Of a stretch of DNA of 64,000 bases, positions 1 through 10,659 are shown one piece after another. Each line of letters opens with the position of its first letter. Position 1 is the first letter of the stretch. The stretch is taken from positions 5,642,649 to 5,706,648 of the forward strand of contig NC_057763.1 of NCBI RefSeq assembly GCF_010389155.1, read 5' to 3'. The notes under the pieces were generated by a model that worked only from the letters and a program-made list of their open reading frames with translations, ran no database searches and was not told the DNA's origin. Origin of the DNA: Erigeron canadensis (lineage: Eukaryota > Streptophyta > Magnoliopsida > Asterales > Asteraceae). The translations under genes were made by a program, and so were the position numbers.

Positions 1-23
1 CCTTACCCCTTTAAATTTTTTCA

Positions 24-1328
24 GTGGAGGAAAGGATTGGTGTTGATTTTGAGAATGATGAGGATGTTGTTTGTGGTGGTGAAGGAAGTTTGGTTGAAGG
101 TGTTGAGGTTGTCGCACAAGAAAACTTAGTTGCAAATATTGATGTTGATGAGGAGGAGAGTGACCTGGAGTTAGGAGACTTCATGGTTGATGAATTCCAG
201 CTGGATTCCTCCAACCAGGCTGATGAACTTGAAGCGAGTGATATGGAGGTTGATGCTGGAAAAGAGGCTGCTGCTGATGAAAATGCAGCAGCCATCATTG
301 AAAGTTTTGAAGAAGCTGATGTTGATGATAATGCAGCAGCAAATGTTGAAGAAACTGAGGTGCTGACTCTTTCTGCCAGACCTCAGACTCCAACAATGCA
401 ACCAGTGAACACCATGCTCTCCCTTGGCATGCCCTCTTCCTTCCAAAGTATTCTTGGCTACTCATCTGCTGCCAAGCCTATCGACTTTCAAACTGCCAAA
501 TAGTTGGGTGTCTCTTACTCCACTAACTCTTCTGATAGGCTGGCCAGGGTGGAACACCAACTAAATGATCTCACCAAGGCTGCCACACTCGCTGTTCAAC
601 TCAAAAGTCATGAAGATGACAAATTGGTGAAGATCTTGGAGAGCTGGTACAGCAAGCAAAATGAGAACACTGCCAGCATCGAGACACTTAAAGAAAAATT
701 TGTTTCGATGGCTGCTGATCAAGGGAAGCTGCGCACTTATACAAATGTCATCAAAAGAGATCAACAGGCCATTCGAGGTTTCTCTCGATCGTTTTGCAAG
801 ATTGGGAATGTTGTTCGTCTTTCAGCTAAGAAGGCATCCAGCAGCAGTGACTATTCTGCTACTGAGGCAAAATTAGTTGATGACCTGGTTTCTCCTCTCA
901 TCACCCAGGTCGAGAGCAACACCAAGGCTCTGCATGCCTTAGAGACTACATTGGCAAGTCTTCCTCTTCATGTCTCGTTCACTGAGGAAGATCGTAAGCG
1001 CCAAATTAACTTAGAGCAAGAAGTTGGGGAAATAAAGAATATGTTGTCCCAACTTCTTAAGCAGTAGGCAGCCCCAACAGCACAAGTGGAGGTTGTTATT
1101 AATGATATAACCTCCAAGGGGGAGAAAGTGGATGCTGCCATAATGAATCTTGTCACTGAGGCAGTAAAGAAAGTTGTAGATGATATCTATAGGGCCTCTG
1201 CTGACAAGGTTCTTGATGAGAAAGATGATTCTGCTGCAGCCACCAAAACTACAAATGAAGAATTAGCAATGGTGGTTGTAGAAAATACAAGTGAAGTTCC
1301 CCTGCTAGTGCTGAGGGGGAGACTATAA
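24..1328 (+). pseudogene. Extra (post-pol) ORF of copia element, first part, broken
   Basis: One reading frame runs from about 24 to 1328, interrupted by in-frame TAG codons at 501-503 and 1065-1067. The predicted protein is acidic at the start (Asp/Glu-rich to about residue 120). It then has a long helical, heptad-like region (about residues 165-350) suggesting a coiled coil. No catalytic motif or known domain is recognised. The position before the polypurine tract is where Sireviruses carry an envelope-like gene, but no signal peptide or membrane segment is visible, so the role is unknown. The frame is lost in a C-run at 1299-1302. The neighbouring repeat copy at 1348-1357 has one more C, so a one-base loss is the simplest explanation. 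The true start codon lies upstream or is absent. Confidence 0.65.
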
Positions 1329-1405
1329 TGAAAGAAGCTGCTGATGTTCCCCCTGCTAGTGTTGAGGGGGAGACAGTTGAAGGTGTAGGTGCTGAGGGGG
1401 AGCAA
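1290..1405 (+). repeat. In-gene minisatellite with polypurine-like cores
   Basis: Two near-identical 30-bp units (1293-1322 and 1348-1378) and a shorter third (about 1389-1404) each contain TGAGGGGGAG. That core looks like a retrotransposon polypurine tract although it lies inside the coding region. The first unit has one C fewer than the second in its C-run, which changes the reading frame. Confidence 0.7.
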
Positions 1406-2641
1406 CAATTGATAGTTGCTGAAGCTCCCCGTAATGAAAGAATTCATGATGAAGAGGAAGAGGAAATGAGTCCCCGTGTAGTTAGAGCAGCATGGGAAGT
1501 TGGGTTTGCACAGGAAATGGCCAGGGACAGATCCAAGGAAGTACTTAATATTTTCCATCCTCGCTTCCTTGGAAATGCTAAAGTTTCCCAAATAACTAAA
1601 GCACGAAGAAAGCAGCTGACTGATGCTGGCTTTTTCAAGATACCTTCCTCGTCTCTCTCTACTCAAAATGTTTCCATCACTTCCCCAGCAGCTAATCAAT
1701 TCCAAGTTATTGATGTCCTTTTTCTTACTGCTGAGGGAAAAACTCAAGAAGAGGCATTAGAGAAGCTGGACAGAATAAAAGCAAACCAGGAAAATGAAAG
1801 AAAAAACCTGGAGTTCATTAACTAGCTGGCTCTCTCAGAAAAAGATCAGATGGATCTTGTTAACCACTGGTGGGCCTCAAGCTCTCTACAGGCAGAAGCA
1901 AGCTGATGTAGAGCATCTACTGAAAGAAAAAAGGAAAAATTTGAAAGTGAGAAGGCCAAGTGGTTAAAGATCATGAATGATAGGAAGAGACCACAAAGAA
2001 TCACTGCCGTGGAAGCTCACAGAGCGGCAATGGGGACAAAAACCAATCTAAAGATCTTAAGGGAAAGGCATGGTGCTCCAAAAAGAATAGAAAATGTGAA
2101 GCTCACCAACTTGGGAGCTTCAGAATGGTTTGAGGTTTATATGCTGATAAAAGACAAAAAGGCTGCCAGCTATGAACAACTTCAAGGGATGCTGAAAGAG
2201 TACTTTGAAAAGGCACGGAAGTTCGAAACAAAGTTCAAGGCATACCTCCCAATGCTGAGGGCAATCTTTGGCTCCCCATTCGTTGTCTCTTCGTCAGCAG
2301 GCAAGCGCACACAAAAGAGGAAGCATACTCATCAATCCTTGTCTTTTGACCTTCCTCCTATTCCTAGTGATGCTGGTTTGAATCTAAGGCTTCCTCCCAG
2401 GTGCTTCTTTGAAGAAGGGAGAATACTTGAAAATCCTGCTGGCATATTCTTCCAAAATTTTCGAAATGATCAACTCTTCTTTAGGCTGGCGGAGATTGAA
2501 CAAACATTTACTGGTTTTCTGATCAGCATCAGAAGAAGATTCTCTAAGATGATTAGTGCTAGATCGGTCATCAGCAAGATTGATGAAGAGCTGATGAAAC
2601 CAGCAAGAAGAGAAGATCCAGTGCTAAGAATTGCCAAGTAG
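1328..2641 (+). pseudogene. Extra ORF of copia element, second part, broken
   Basis: This continues the preceding gene in another frame, with an in-frame TAG at 1823-1825 and a TGA near 1904. The start is rich in Pro, Glu and Gly and includes two copies of a short repeat reading VPPAS-EGET. The middle is Lys/Glu-rich and probably helical. The C-terminal third is basic and contains a KRTQKRKH patch that could act as a nuclear localisation signal (inference). It ends at a TAG about 160 bases before the polypurine tract. No known enzyme motif was found. A copy with this many stops should not make a full-length protein. Confidence 0.6.
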
Positions 2642-2800
2642 GAGGACGCTTGGGAAATTGAAGCTGCAAATCTGTAGATGTCTTACTTTGTAAAAGCTTT
2701 ATGCTTCAGCTTGTAATTTTGCTTTGATGATATAAAAGACATCTTTCCTTCATACTACATTCTTTTCTAAGTCTTATTTACTCAGCAAGTCTCTTCAGCG

Positions 2801-2813
2801 AATAGGGGGAGAT
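2801..2813 (+). other. Polypurine tract (PPT)
   Basis: The purine-rich stretch AATAGGGGGAGATT directly precedes the LTR start TGTTGAGTC at 2814. This is the expected plus-strand primer site of a copia element and fixes the element's orientation. Confidence 0.8.
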
Positions 2814-3180
2814 TGTTGAGTCTTGTATTCGCTGACAAGACTTGCTCGCTGACGTGTGTCGTCAGCAAGTGTTCAGCGAGTCCAGCGACTCTTCAGCAGG
2901 TTGGATGCTGCCCAAATTGTTGGTCAAGGCTGGAAGATTTCAAACTAGATGGAGACAAGTGTCACATGGTGGTTCTTCCAACTGTAAAATAACTTCTATG
3001 GCAAAGGTACAAGTTGGGACCAAAACTAGGGTCTTCTCTCTCAGGATTACCATGACCAACACCATTTTCTTGAGCTTCGACATTCGGGTTTGCTCTTGTT
3101 CGCACCAATTTCCTATATTAGGAAAAGACGGGATCGGCATTAGAATGAGGAAATAGTCGTTCGTGACGTCAATTACGCAC
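2814..3180 (+). mobile_element. Partial 3' LTR
   Basis: It starts with TG after the PPT. The first about 80 bases are full of short GCTGA/CAGCGA words in both orientations (CGCTGAC, GTCAGCAAG, CAGCGAGT). Similar words open the solo LTR at 41472. After about 3170 the sequence no longer resembles that LTR, and no terminal CA with a target duplication was found, so the LTR is probably truncated by the gypsy-type sequence that follows. Confidence 0.55.
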
Positions 3181-4010
3181 TCTCAGTACACTCGTGTTAG
3201 TTTTCTAGAATCCTATACATTTATATTTTCAATATCGCATGTAATTCAAGAAATTTAGCATTATATCTGAAGGTAAGCATTATCATCAATATCAATCATG
3301 CAGTACAGAGTAACGTCACAATAGAATATTCCATTCATGAAGGATAGTTCGCAAGATGAATAATATAACCATTTCAACTTAAATTTAACTTTTAAATCCG
3401 ATTAACTTTTGACAGCCAAAGTGCGGTCCGGATCTAACACCTACATCCGCTGCACTAGCGGTGTATGTATACAGGGTGTACCAGCGGCTAACCCTCCACA
3501 CCTCTAGTACATCTAATGCAAGGTCGGTTCACGGTACTGATATGCTCTCCAGGTATTGGCAAAGGTATGTATACAGGGTGTACCAGTGGTTAACCCTCCA
3601 CCCGACCAACACCCATTAAGCATCCCAGGATTGCTACCACACTCCAACTATCTTAGGCACGATCCATGTTGCCATCAAGTCCATAGAAAATATACCACAC
3701 GCGAAAAGTTGATCAGGCTTTTCTGTGATGATATATCGCCATACTTTCTTGCTAACCACACGTCATTTCGCTAATTTATTATCATTATTTAAACTTAATC
3801 ACAACTCATAGTTCGAATACCAATAGCATGAGTACACATGGCAAGGTAGCATGGTTCTAAGGTCTGCGTAAGAATGAATACAATAGCATGGATATCGTAG
3901 ATTTAAATGAGCTTCAAAGAGATTGAATGCACACATAATTCCTATCATGCATGCTACGTGCGGTTCCTAAGTTATAGTCTAGGCAAAACCACCTAATTCA
4001 CTATAACCAC
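3181..4010 (-). other. Leader/internal region of a minus-strand gypsy-type element
   Basis: This is non-coding on both strands. It lies on the internal side of the PBS at 4011-4023. It contains a 36-bp direct repeat (3464-3499 and 3566-3601, two differences) sharing the words TATGTATACAGGGTGTACCA and TAACCCTCCAC. No gag was found, so only the untranslated leader, or an unrelated join, is present. Confidence 0.4.
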
Positions 4011-4023
4011 GGCTCTGATACCA
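4011..4023 (-). other. Primer binding site (tRNA-Met-i)
   Basis: Read on the minus strand this is TGGTATCAGAGCC, the standard complement of plant initiator tRNA-Met. It sits three bases inside the end of the LTR at 4027, so the LTR at 4027-6820 is the 5' LTR of a minus-strand element. Confidence 0.85.
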
Positions 4024-4493
4024 ATCTGTAACACCCTGACGGCGGCGGAAAACTCGGGATATAAGATAAAGCACACGCGCACATGGATGTTACATAGGAA
4101 TACTAAATGAGTGCATAACTTAAGCATAAACAGTCAATTTCATAATTCAGATAGCAAAATAGAAGTCATCTCACACAAATTCAACAAAGCATTCAAATAA
4201 GAGTACGATAAGTTCCCACGCAGGGGAAACGGTTAGGCATATTGCCAACAAGCATAACCAGAGCATGCAAACATCAAAATCTAGCCTGCAGTCTGCTAAG
4301 AGTCCCATGCTACCAATCCTAGCCACGATTAGCTTGATTACCTGAAAGGAATACTTAAACGTGTCAACACAAAGGTTGGTGAGTTCATAGGTTTGAGTAT
4401 ATAAACAAGTTGTATAAAAGCGTTTTATGCCGTCAATAGAATACAAGTATAAAGTAGTATGTAGTGGCTAGTGACCAACTTGTACATAAGTAA

Positions 4494-4838
4494 GCGAGCA
4501 CACACAATCCTTAACAGGACCGGCTAATATGTAAAATGCGAGCACACACAATCCTCAACAGGACCGGCTAATATGAATAAGCGAGCACACACAATCCTTA
4601 ACAGGACCGGCTGATATGAATATGCGAGCACACACAATCCTTAACAGGACCGGCTGATATGAATAAGCGAGCGCACACAATCCTTAACAGGACCGACTGA
4701 TATGTATAAGCGAGCACACACAATCCGTAACAGGACCGGCTGATATGTATAAGCGAGCACACACAATCCTTAACAGGACCGGCTGATATGTATAAGCGAG
4801 CACACACAATCCTTAACAGGACCGGCTAACATGTAACA
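4494..4838 (+). repeat. 43-bp tandem repeat, 8 units
   Basis: Units begin GCGAGCACACACAATCC and contain ACAGGACCGGCT. Starts are at 4494, 4538, 4581, 4624, 4667, 4710, 4753 and 4796. Spacing is 43 bp, except 44 bp for the first. Units differ by only one to four bases. The array lies wholly inside the LTR. Minus-strand open frames across it are an artefact of the period. Confidence 0.95.
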
Positions 4839-5524
4839 AGTAGTCAGATAGCCATAGAGTAGTAAAAGCAGTTACGGCATGTATAAAAGCATAAGTAGTA
4901 TTCCTTCCACCCCAAAATGTAAGTAAAGAAAAAGGGGCTACGAAGACTCATAGTGATCTGCTACAAGCGTAGTTTATAAGCACAGAGTATGAGCACAAAT
5001 ATAAGTAAGATATATCTATTCGAATCCAAGTATCTCTTGATGTCAAACTAATCACAAACCATTGAGCATAGATGGATACATGTATTAGTTCTTGTGATTA
5101 ATTATTCACTGAGTTGTCCTTGATGAACTGATGATTTGGTCCCTTAAAGATCTTTGAACGTTTTGACTCAAAAGTGTTTTACATAAACTAGACTCGAAAT
5201 GAACATCTTTGAACTCACACATAAGTACTTATCGTAATAATGACTTGTATGTGCCTTTAGTACTGAACTTTAGTCTTTAGAATCTCAAATCAATTAGTCA
5301 TAGAACTCGTACTTTGATGATCAAGATAGAACATGTCTTAATTGTACTTTAGAACTCGTACTTTGTACGTTGCTTTAGATCGATTCATAACTAGCTCGAA
5401 GTTAAAAAGTAGACTTTAAGGTGTGTAATCGTATGAGAAGGATGTTATGATCTTGGTTTAGTGTTAATTGAGCAAGTATGTTATGTTATGGAACTAATAC
5501 AAGTTGTTTTATGATTGAATAAAG

Positions 5525-5985
5525 TCGTCCTAGGGTTTGTTCAAGATCGTCCCACTGACCCTAGCTCAAGATCGTCTTAGTTCCTAGGGCTCAAGATCGT
5601 CCTGCAAGATCGTCCCTCAAGACCGTCCTAGTTGACTTAGCTCAAGATCGTTTTAGGTTTCCAAGTCTAAAAGAAGTGTACAAGATCGTTTCAGCTTGCA
5701 AGTTGATAAAGATCGTTTCAAAGTAAGGGGGAAACAAGATCGTTTTAGCAAGATCGTCTTAGGTGTTATGCACCCAAGATCTCCCTAGTTTCCTAGGCAA
5801 GAATCAAGTGCACAAGATCGATTCATGATCAAGTGTTTGAGCTAAACCAATCCAAAGGATCAGTTACCCAATAAACGTTCCAACACATCACAACATCACA
5901 CGAGAACAAACGAGCAAGAATCAAGTATCAAGAGGCTGCCAGGACGATCTTGGGGACCAAGATCGTCCCATCAGGATCGTTCTAG
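5525..5985 (+). repeat. Cluster of CAAGATCGT words within the LTR
   Basis: Well over a dozen copies or near-copies of (C)AAGATCGT followed by C or T (AAGATCGTCC, AAGATCGTTT) are scattered irregularly over 460 bp, often with CCTAG nearby. Each carries a GATC core. This is not a simple tandem array. Confidence 0.75.
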
Positions 5986-6547
5986 GGTCCTAGACGGCTG
6001 AAACTTGGACTTAATCCAAACACAAAGATCTAGATCGATTCCGGGACTTGTTATAACATCAAACTAGTACATATATACATAATAGCACTAACCATTAACA
6101 CTCTTAACGATTTCGAGACCATCTAAAACATGATTAAGGTGTGGCACATCAAAAACAAGTTTTCCCTTATTTTCAAAAATGGGTTTTGTAAATTAAAGCA
6201 TGTTATGACTCAAATTTGTTCACAAATAGGTTACTAAACACATTTAGACACAAACCCATTAACTATTAACACGTTTTTCATATCAAAATTGGACCAAATC
6301 ATCAAGAACATAAACTTGAAAAAGTACACTTTTATTTTGATCAAAAACTCAAAATTTGTTGTTACCTGAAATTTGGTGCTAGAAATATGTTTTGATTATC
6401 ACAAGGAAGCTAAAAGTACAAATAATTTTGGTTTTAACAACCCAAAATCAAAAGATGAATTTTTGTGTGTGGATGGAGGATGCAACTATGTGTTTTAGAG
6501 AGAGAGAGGTGAGATGGAGAAGATAAAGAAATGGGGTTTCTCTCTCT

Positions 6548-6557
6548 AGGAGAATCT
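6548..6557 (-). promoter_or_regulatory. Candidate TATA box of the gypsy-type LTR
   Basis: The minus strand reads CTATAAATAG about 265 bp inside the upstream end of the LTR and is followed by a CT-rich stretch. Both features are usual for plant Pol II starts. Confidence 0.5.
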
Positions 6558-6820
6558 ATTTATAGTTTTCCAATATTATATAAACCTAATAAATGTAGGG
6601 ACTATTTGCGAACATCTTTGGACTAGAACTTCCTTAAATACAATCGTTTACGTCTCGAAATCTAGTATTTTATCATAATAAATCATAAACTCGTCTTATA
6701 ATTCAAGATTTAAGATTGAATTGACCTTCAAGTGAGCATATATCTTAAGTCTAAAGCACGTCAAGAACTTAGATAAAATTTGTGGATTTTATTTACAACA
6801 TTTCTAAGACGGTTGTTACA

Positions 6821-7358
6821 GATACAAAACACATTATAACCTTATTTGATTGATCGTTTTCTCATTAATAAAGTTGTCTATTTTTCTTTCTCAATTCTTC
6901 AACATCTATTACTTATAATAAGTTAATAACATCAAGATTCACAAAATTGAGTTTACAATCCGAAATCATAAGGCTATTTGTCGTCATCTTCTATGCTTAC
7001 AATTTCCGATTTTTATGTGATTTTGAGAATTTAAGGTAAATCCAAAACTTAAACTAAACATATATTATATTTATTATTACTGTTATTATAGCTTAGTTTC
7101 GATCATCGGTTTACTTTAACCAGAATTTATTTCATACTCACAAATCATGTATGAGGCTATTCGAATTTCTTTATGATACAATCTATATAACTACCGTACA
7201 TCGTACGAGTATTATGGTTGGTAGATATATATAAAGAAATTGTGGATATAAAAATCATTAGATAATGAATATACATATATTATGTTTATTTAAATATAAC
7301 CAATTAAGAATCCAAGACTAATATAAAATGTAAATAAAAATCATTTACTAAGAAATTG
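6821..7358. other. AT-rich spacer
   Basis: This lies between two gypsy-type LTRs. I see no open frame, repeat or terminus worth naming. Confidence 0.5.
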
Positions 7359-8132
7359 TGTAACACCCCAACTAGGCATGAGACGTACCGAAAAAGTATA
7401 GCACAACATGAGATTAATGTAGAACCGAACTATATAAAATAAGGTTTCAATGAATCCAATACCAAGCATGCCAAATGTACATATAATATTTAAAGGTTAC
7501 AATGCATCTAATACAATTGTCGATCAAAAGACGAATGTTAATCCCTCGTAGGAAAGTGAGCATGTGGGAACGAGACCACACGAATAAGTCAATCAAGGAG
7601 GCATAACTCATGCGCATTTTCCCTGAACACTACTACAAAAGAATGTGTGGCGTCCTCAACCCATGTCCATCTCTAGCAAGTTATCATCAAGTCCTTTGGT
7701 TCGCTTGATTACCTGAAAAGTGTACTAAACAAAGTCAACACTAGGTTGGTAAGTTCGCAAAAACGAACAACAAGGATCTAATGTCAAATTCATCCACAAT
7801 ATAAACAAAAATAAGGGGAATGCACGATATAAACAAGAATAACTTACAGCAAGCCCTTATATATAAATGCACGTAAATGAGGTTTGCTTATAGCACAACC
7901 TTATCACACAAGTATACACACAATGAACTATACAAGATAGTTAGAATACGCGTAATAAACAAGCACCCATCATAGCGATATCAATAAGTATCGTACAAGT
8001 TCTATATGGTTACCATGTCAACAATATATAAAATGTCATCACAATGTTCATCATGTCATCTCAATGTCATTAAGTACATATAGTACCCATTTATTGTCAT
8101 CAAGTATATATAGTACCCGTTTATTGTCATCA

Positions 8133-10659
8133 TGTAGCACCTCGAGCCAGGCTCAGAATGTTAATGAAAAGATACAGTGTATGCATGGAATTACCGTAGA
8201 ATAAGTCTAAATGAATAAAAGGGATCCGATGAATCCAAACATCAAATATAATGTACAAAATGCACAAGGAGCAAGTAACCATCAAATGTTTACAAAAGAC
8301 TATCAAAAGGTGGCTATCGATTCTAAGCATGATGAAACAAGTGGGCTAGTGAATCTAAGATCCACGTAAGTCCAAGCCCGGGTCCAAACATACGCAACAA
8401 TCAAACTTCACGTCCAAGATTCGCCTTATTACCTGAAAAGTGTACTAAACTAGGTTAACACTAGGTTGGTGAGTTTTTAGTAATTGCTCACAAGGAACCA
8501 TCATCAATCAATCATAATATGAACAAAAATAAGACAAGTAATAACTTACTAGACGTCTATATCTTACACATGAACGTAATTTAGGTTTGCTACCTAACCA
8601 CATACATAAGTATCTGTACAAAGAACTACACAAGATAGTTAGAGAACACGCATTAATTGTGCACAAGTAATAGTACGCCAGTTAAAAGAATCATAAGTAT
8701 CCCACGACAACATCAATACAACCACAACCACCAACATTCATCAAGTATAAGATACTTGGGAGTACGTCATACCGAGTAATATCATCAAGTATAAAACACA
8801 TGGGAATACGTTGTGTAAAAACTATATCATCAAGTTTATAACACTTGGGAGTACGTAGCACTAATCATCAAGTAAGAATACTTAGGAGTATGTCAAACCA
8901 ATCATCAAGTACATGCATAACAAATTCCATTCACATGTCCATCATACAACAATACATCCAAAACCACCATGCACATACACTTCATACGACTTTACATTTA
9001 ATTTTTTATGCACATCCTTCCCACCACATCTATAACTCTTTAAATGTATGATCGTCTTCCATGTATATACAACGATCCTAAACACATCATATAATCAAAA
9101 ACATATGCATAATCAATCAAAGAATAAGTTAAACCGTCAATCAGAAATCAAACAACCAAACAAGTACGTGTACACTTTTCAGCCCGAATCTCAATCGAGT
9201 AGGGGACTACGGAACTCACCTTCGCTCAAGCAATTACAAGCTATAAACATCCAACGATCGTCAAATTTCGACAAACTATCAATATAAACATTACAATACA
9301 AGTTAAGAGTCTCACTTTGTTCTAGCCATGACTTCCAACCATGAACGACTCAAGAGACTCGCGCAAGAAACCAATGGACCCGAAATGATGTGTACAAGAA
9401 GGTATGGGTCGACTCAAGGACCATGGACGATCAACAAGCTCAAACGATTATTTTGTAGTCTACTCGACTCATTCATAGACTACTTCCATATTTTGTAGAC
9501 TACTTTCTGCTTGTGTAGACTACTTTCAGTTTGTGTAGACTACTTTCAGTTTTTCCTTGTCTACTTCTAGTTTTGTAGGCCACTTTCAACACACAAGACG
9601 ACCAATTGAGACAAAACTTAATTCTTAACAAATGTATAGGGCTCAAGGACCTTTTCAGAAATGTAAGGTTTGACTCTTGAATATCCCTAACGAATGAGTT
9701 ACGACATTTTCAAAACAGGCCTGCACACTTTTTGACTAGTTGAAACCTTGTAACCAAACACTCCACAATCCCTAATTTTTGTCAATTAATCCGACTTGTG
9801 AAGAAACAAAACTTAATTTTTCCATTGTTACCCATAATTAGACATAACAAAACATAACCCATATCACCAATTCGATTTAGGAAGCCAAATTCATACACAA
9901 TTGTTCTTGACCCGTTTTGACTTTTGACAAAAACCCTAATTGACCTAAAATCGGTTCTTGGAGGTTTGGAAGCTTGTATGAACATATTTAGACATAACCC
10001 ACTTCAAAAATTGACTCAAAACATCCTAATTTTGTAACCCTAATTTTGACTCACTTCGTTTTTGACTTGCAAATTGGCTCAAGAACACTTGGTTTTGACT
10101 AGAAACATGATAATAGACATAAAATGATGAATTTGAGTGAAATGTAACTTACCAAAACCCCTTCCAAGTTGTTGACCCGAAATTTGAGCTAGATGGGAAG
10201 AATTCTTGCACTTTAGCTTCCAAAATTTTGATATGATATAGTAGTGATGATAATGATAAGGTTTCTTGCATTATTTTAGTTCAGACAACATTTAGTGAAG
10301 AAGAAATTTAAAGAGAGAGTGGGAGTGTGTTTCTTGCATTTAAGAGAGAGAGAGAGAAAAAAGATAAGAAAATGAAATGAATGGATTAAAGAGTGGAGCG
10401 ATGGGGTGGGGATATGGTTGGGTTGTCTTGTGGGTCATGGGTCATGGATCCCAACCATGGATTGACCTGTTTCAAGTTTCTAGTAATCAAACGTCATTTA
10501 ACATTCGTCTAGCACCGTAACGTCAAATAAGTCGGCCAATTGACCCGTCAAACATACTTGTCCGTCATTTAGTCTCAAAATGGATTTAATTATCTTGCTA
10601 ATTAAATTATCTAGTCAAATTGCATATAAAGTCAATGGTCAAAATTCACTAGTGTTACA
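8133..10659 (-). mobile_element. Solo gypsy-type LTR with TSD CATCA
   Basis: It begins TGTAGCACC and ends AGTGTTACA, and is flanked by CATCA at 8128-8132 and 10660-10664. The host LTR sequence (ATCAAGTACATA) resumes immediately afterwards. The absence of PBS, PPT and coding sequence indicates a solo LTR left by LTR-LTR recombination. It is 2527 bp and related to the LTR it sits in. Confidence 0.85.
9451..9588 (+). repeat. Degenerate repeat of GTAGACTACTTTC
   Basis: Six to seven irregular copies of TTTTGTAGACTACTTTC(AGT), spaced about 21-25 bp, lie inside the solo LTR. GTAGACTAC is itself nearly palindromic (GTAG-A-CTAC). Confidence 0.8.

Larger units (their letters stand above)
1..3180 (+). 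mobile_element. 3' part of a Sirevirus-like Ty1/copia retrotransposon
   Basis: The segment enters the window already inside the element. Seen in sequence: an interrupted coding region (24-2641), a short 3' untranslated stretch, a polypurine tract and an LTR beginning TGTTGAGTC at 2814. The order matches the 3' end of the complete element at 23501-35522, which also carries a long coding region between pol and the right LTR. The LTR start resembles the solo LTR at 41472-42109 (TGTTGAGTC, GATTCGCTGA, AGCGAG words), so those two belong to one family or to sister families. The 3' limit of the LTR near 3180 is not resolved. The gag and pol genes would lie left of the window. Confidence 0.75.
4027..6820 (-). 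mobile_element. 5' LTR of a Ty3/gypsy-type element (about 2.8 kb)
   Basis: On the plus strand it begins TGTAACACCC and ends GGTTGTTACA, giving TG...CA ends with the inverted TGTAACA/TGTTACA termini typical of long chromovirus (Tekay/Del-like) LTRs. The adjacent PBS sets minus orientation. It shares words such as TTACCTGAAA and AGGTTGGTGAGTT with the LTRs at 7359 and 8133. It contains a 43-bp tandem array and a cluster of CAAGATCGT words. No coding region is present. The Tekay assignment rests on terminus and PBS only. Confidence 0.75.

Noticed and set aside
4598..4807. Minus-strand 69-aa frame with repeated Cys-Val-Cys/Cys-Ala-Arg motifs
   Set aside because: It is produced by the 43-bp tandem array, has no start context and changes with the repeat phase.
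4494..4838. Regular repeats with spacing resembling a CRISPR array
   Set aside because: Units are contiguous without unique spacers, lie in a plant LTR, and no cas genes exist.
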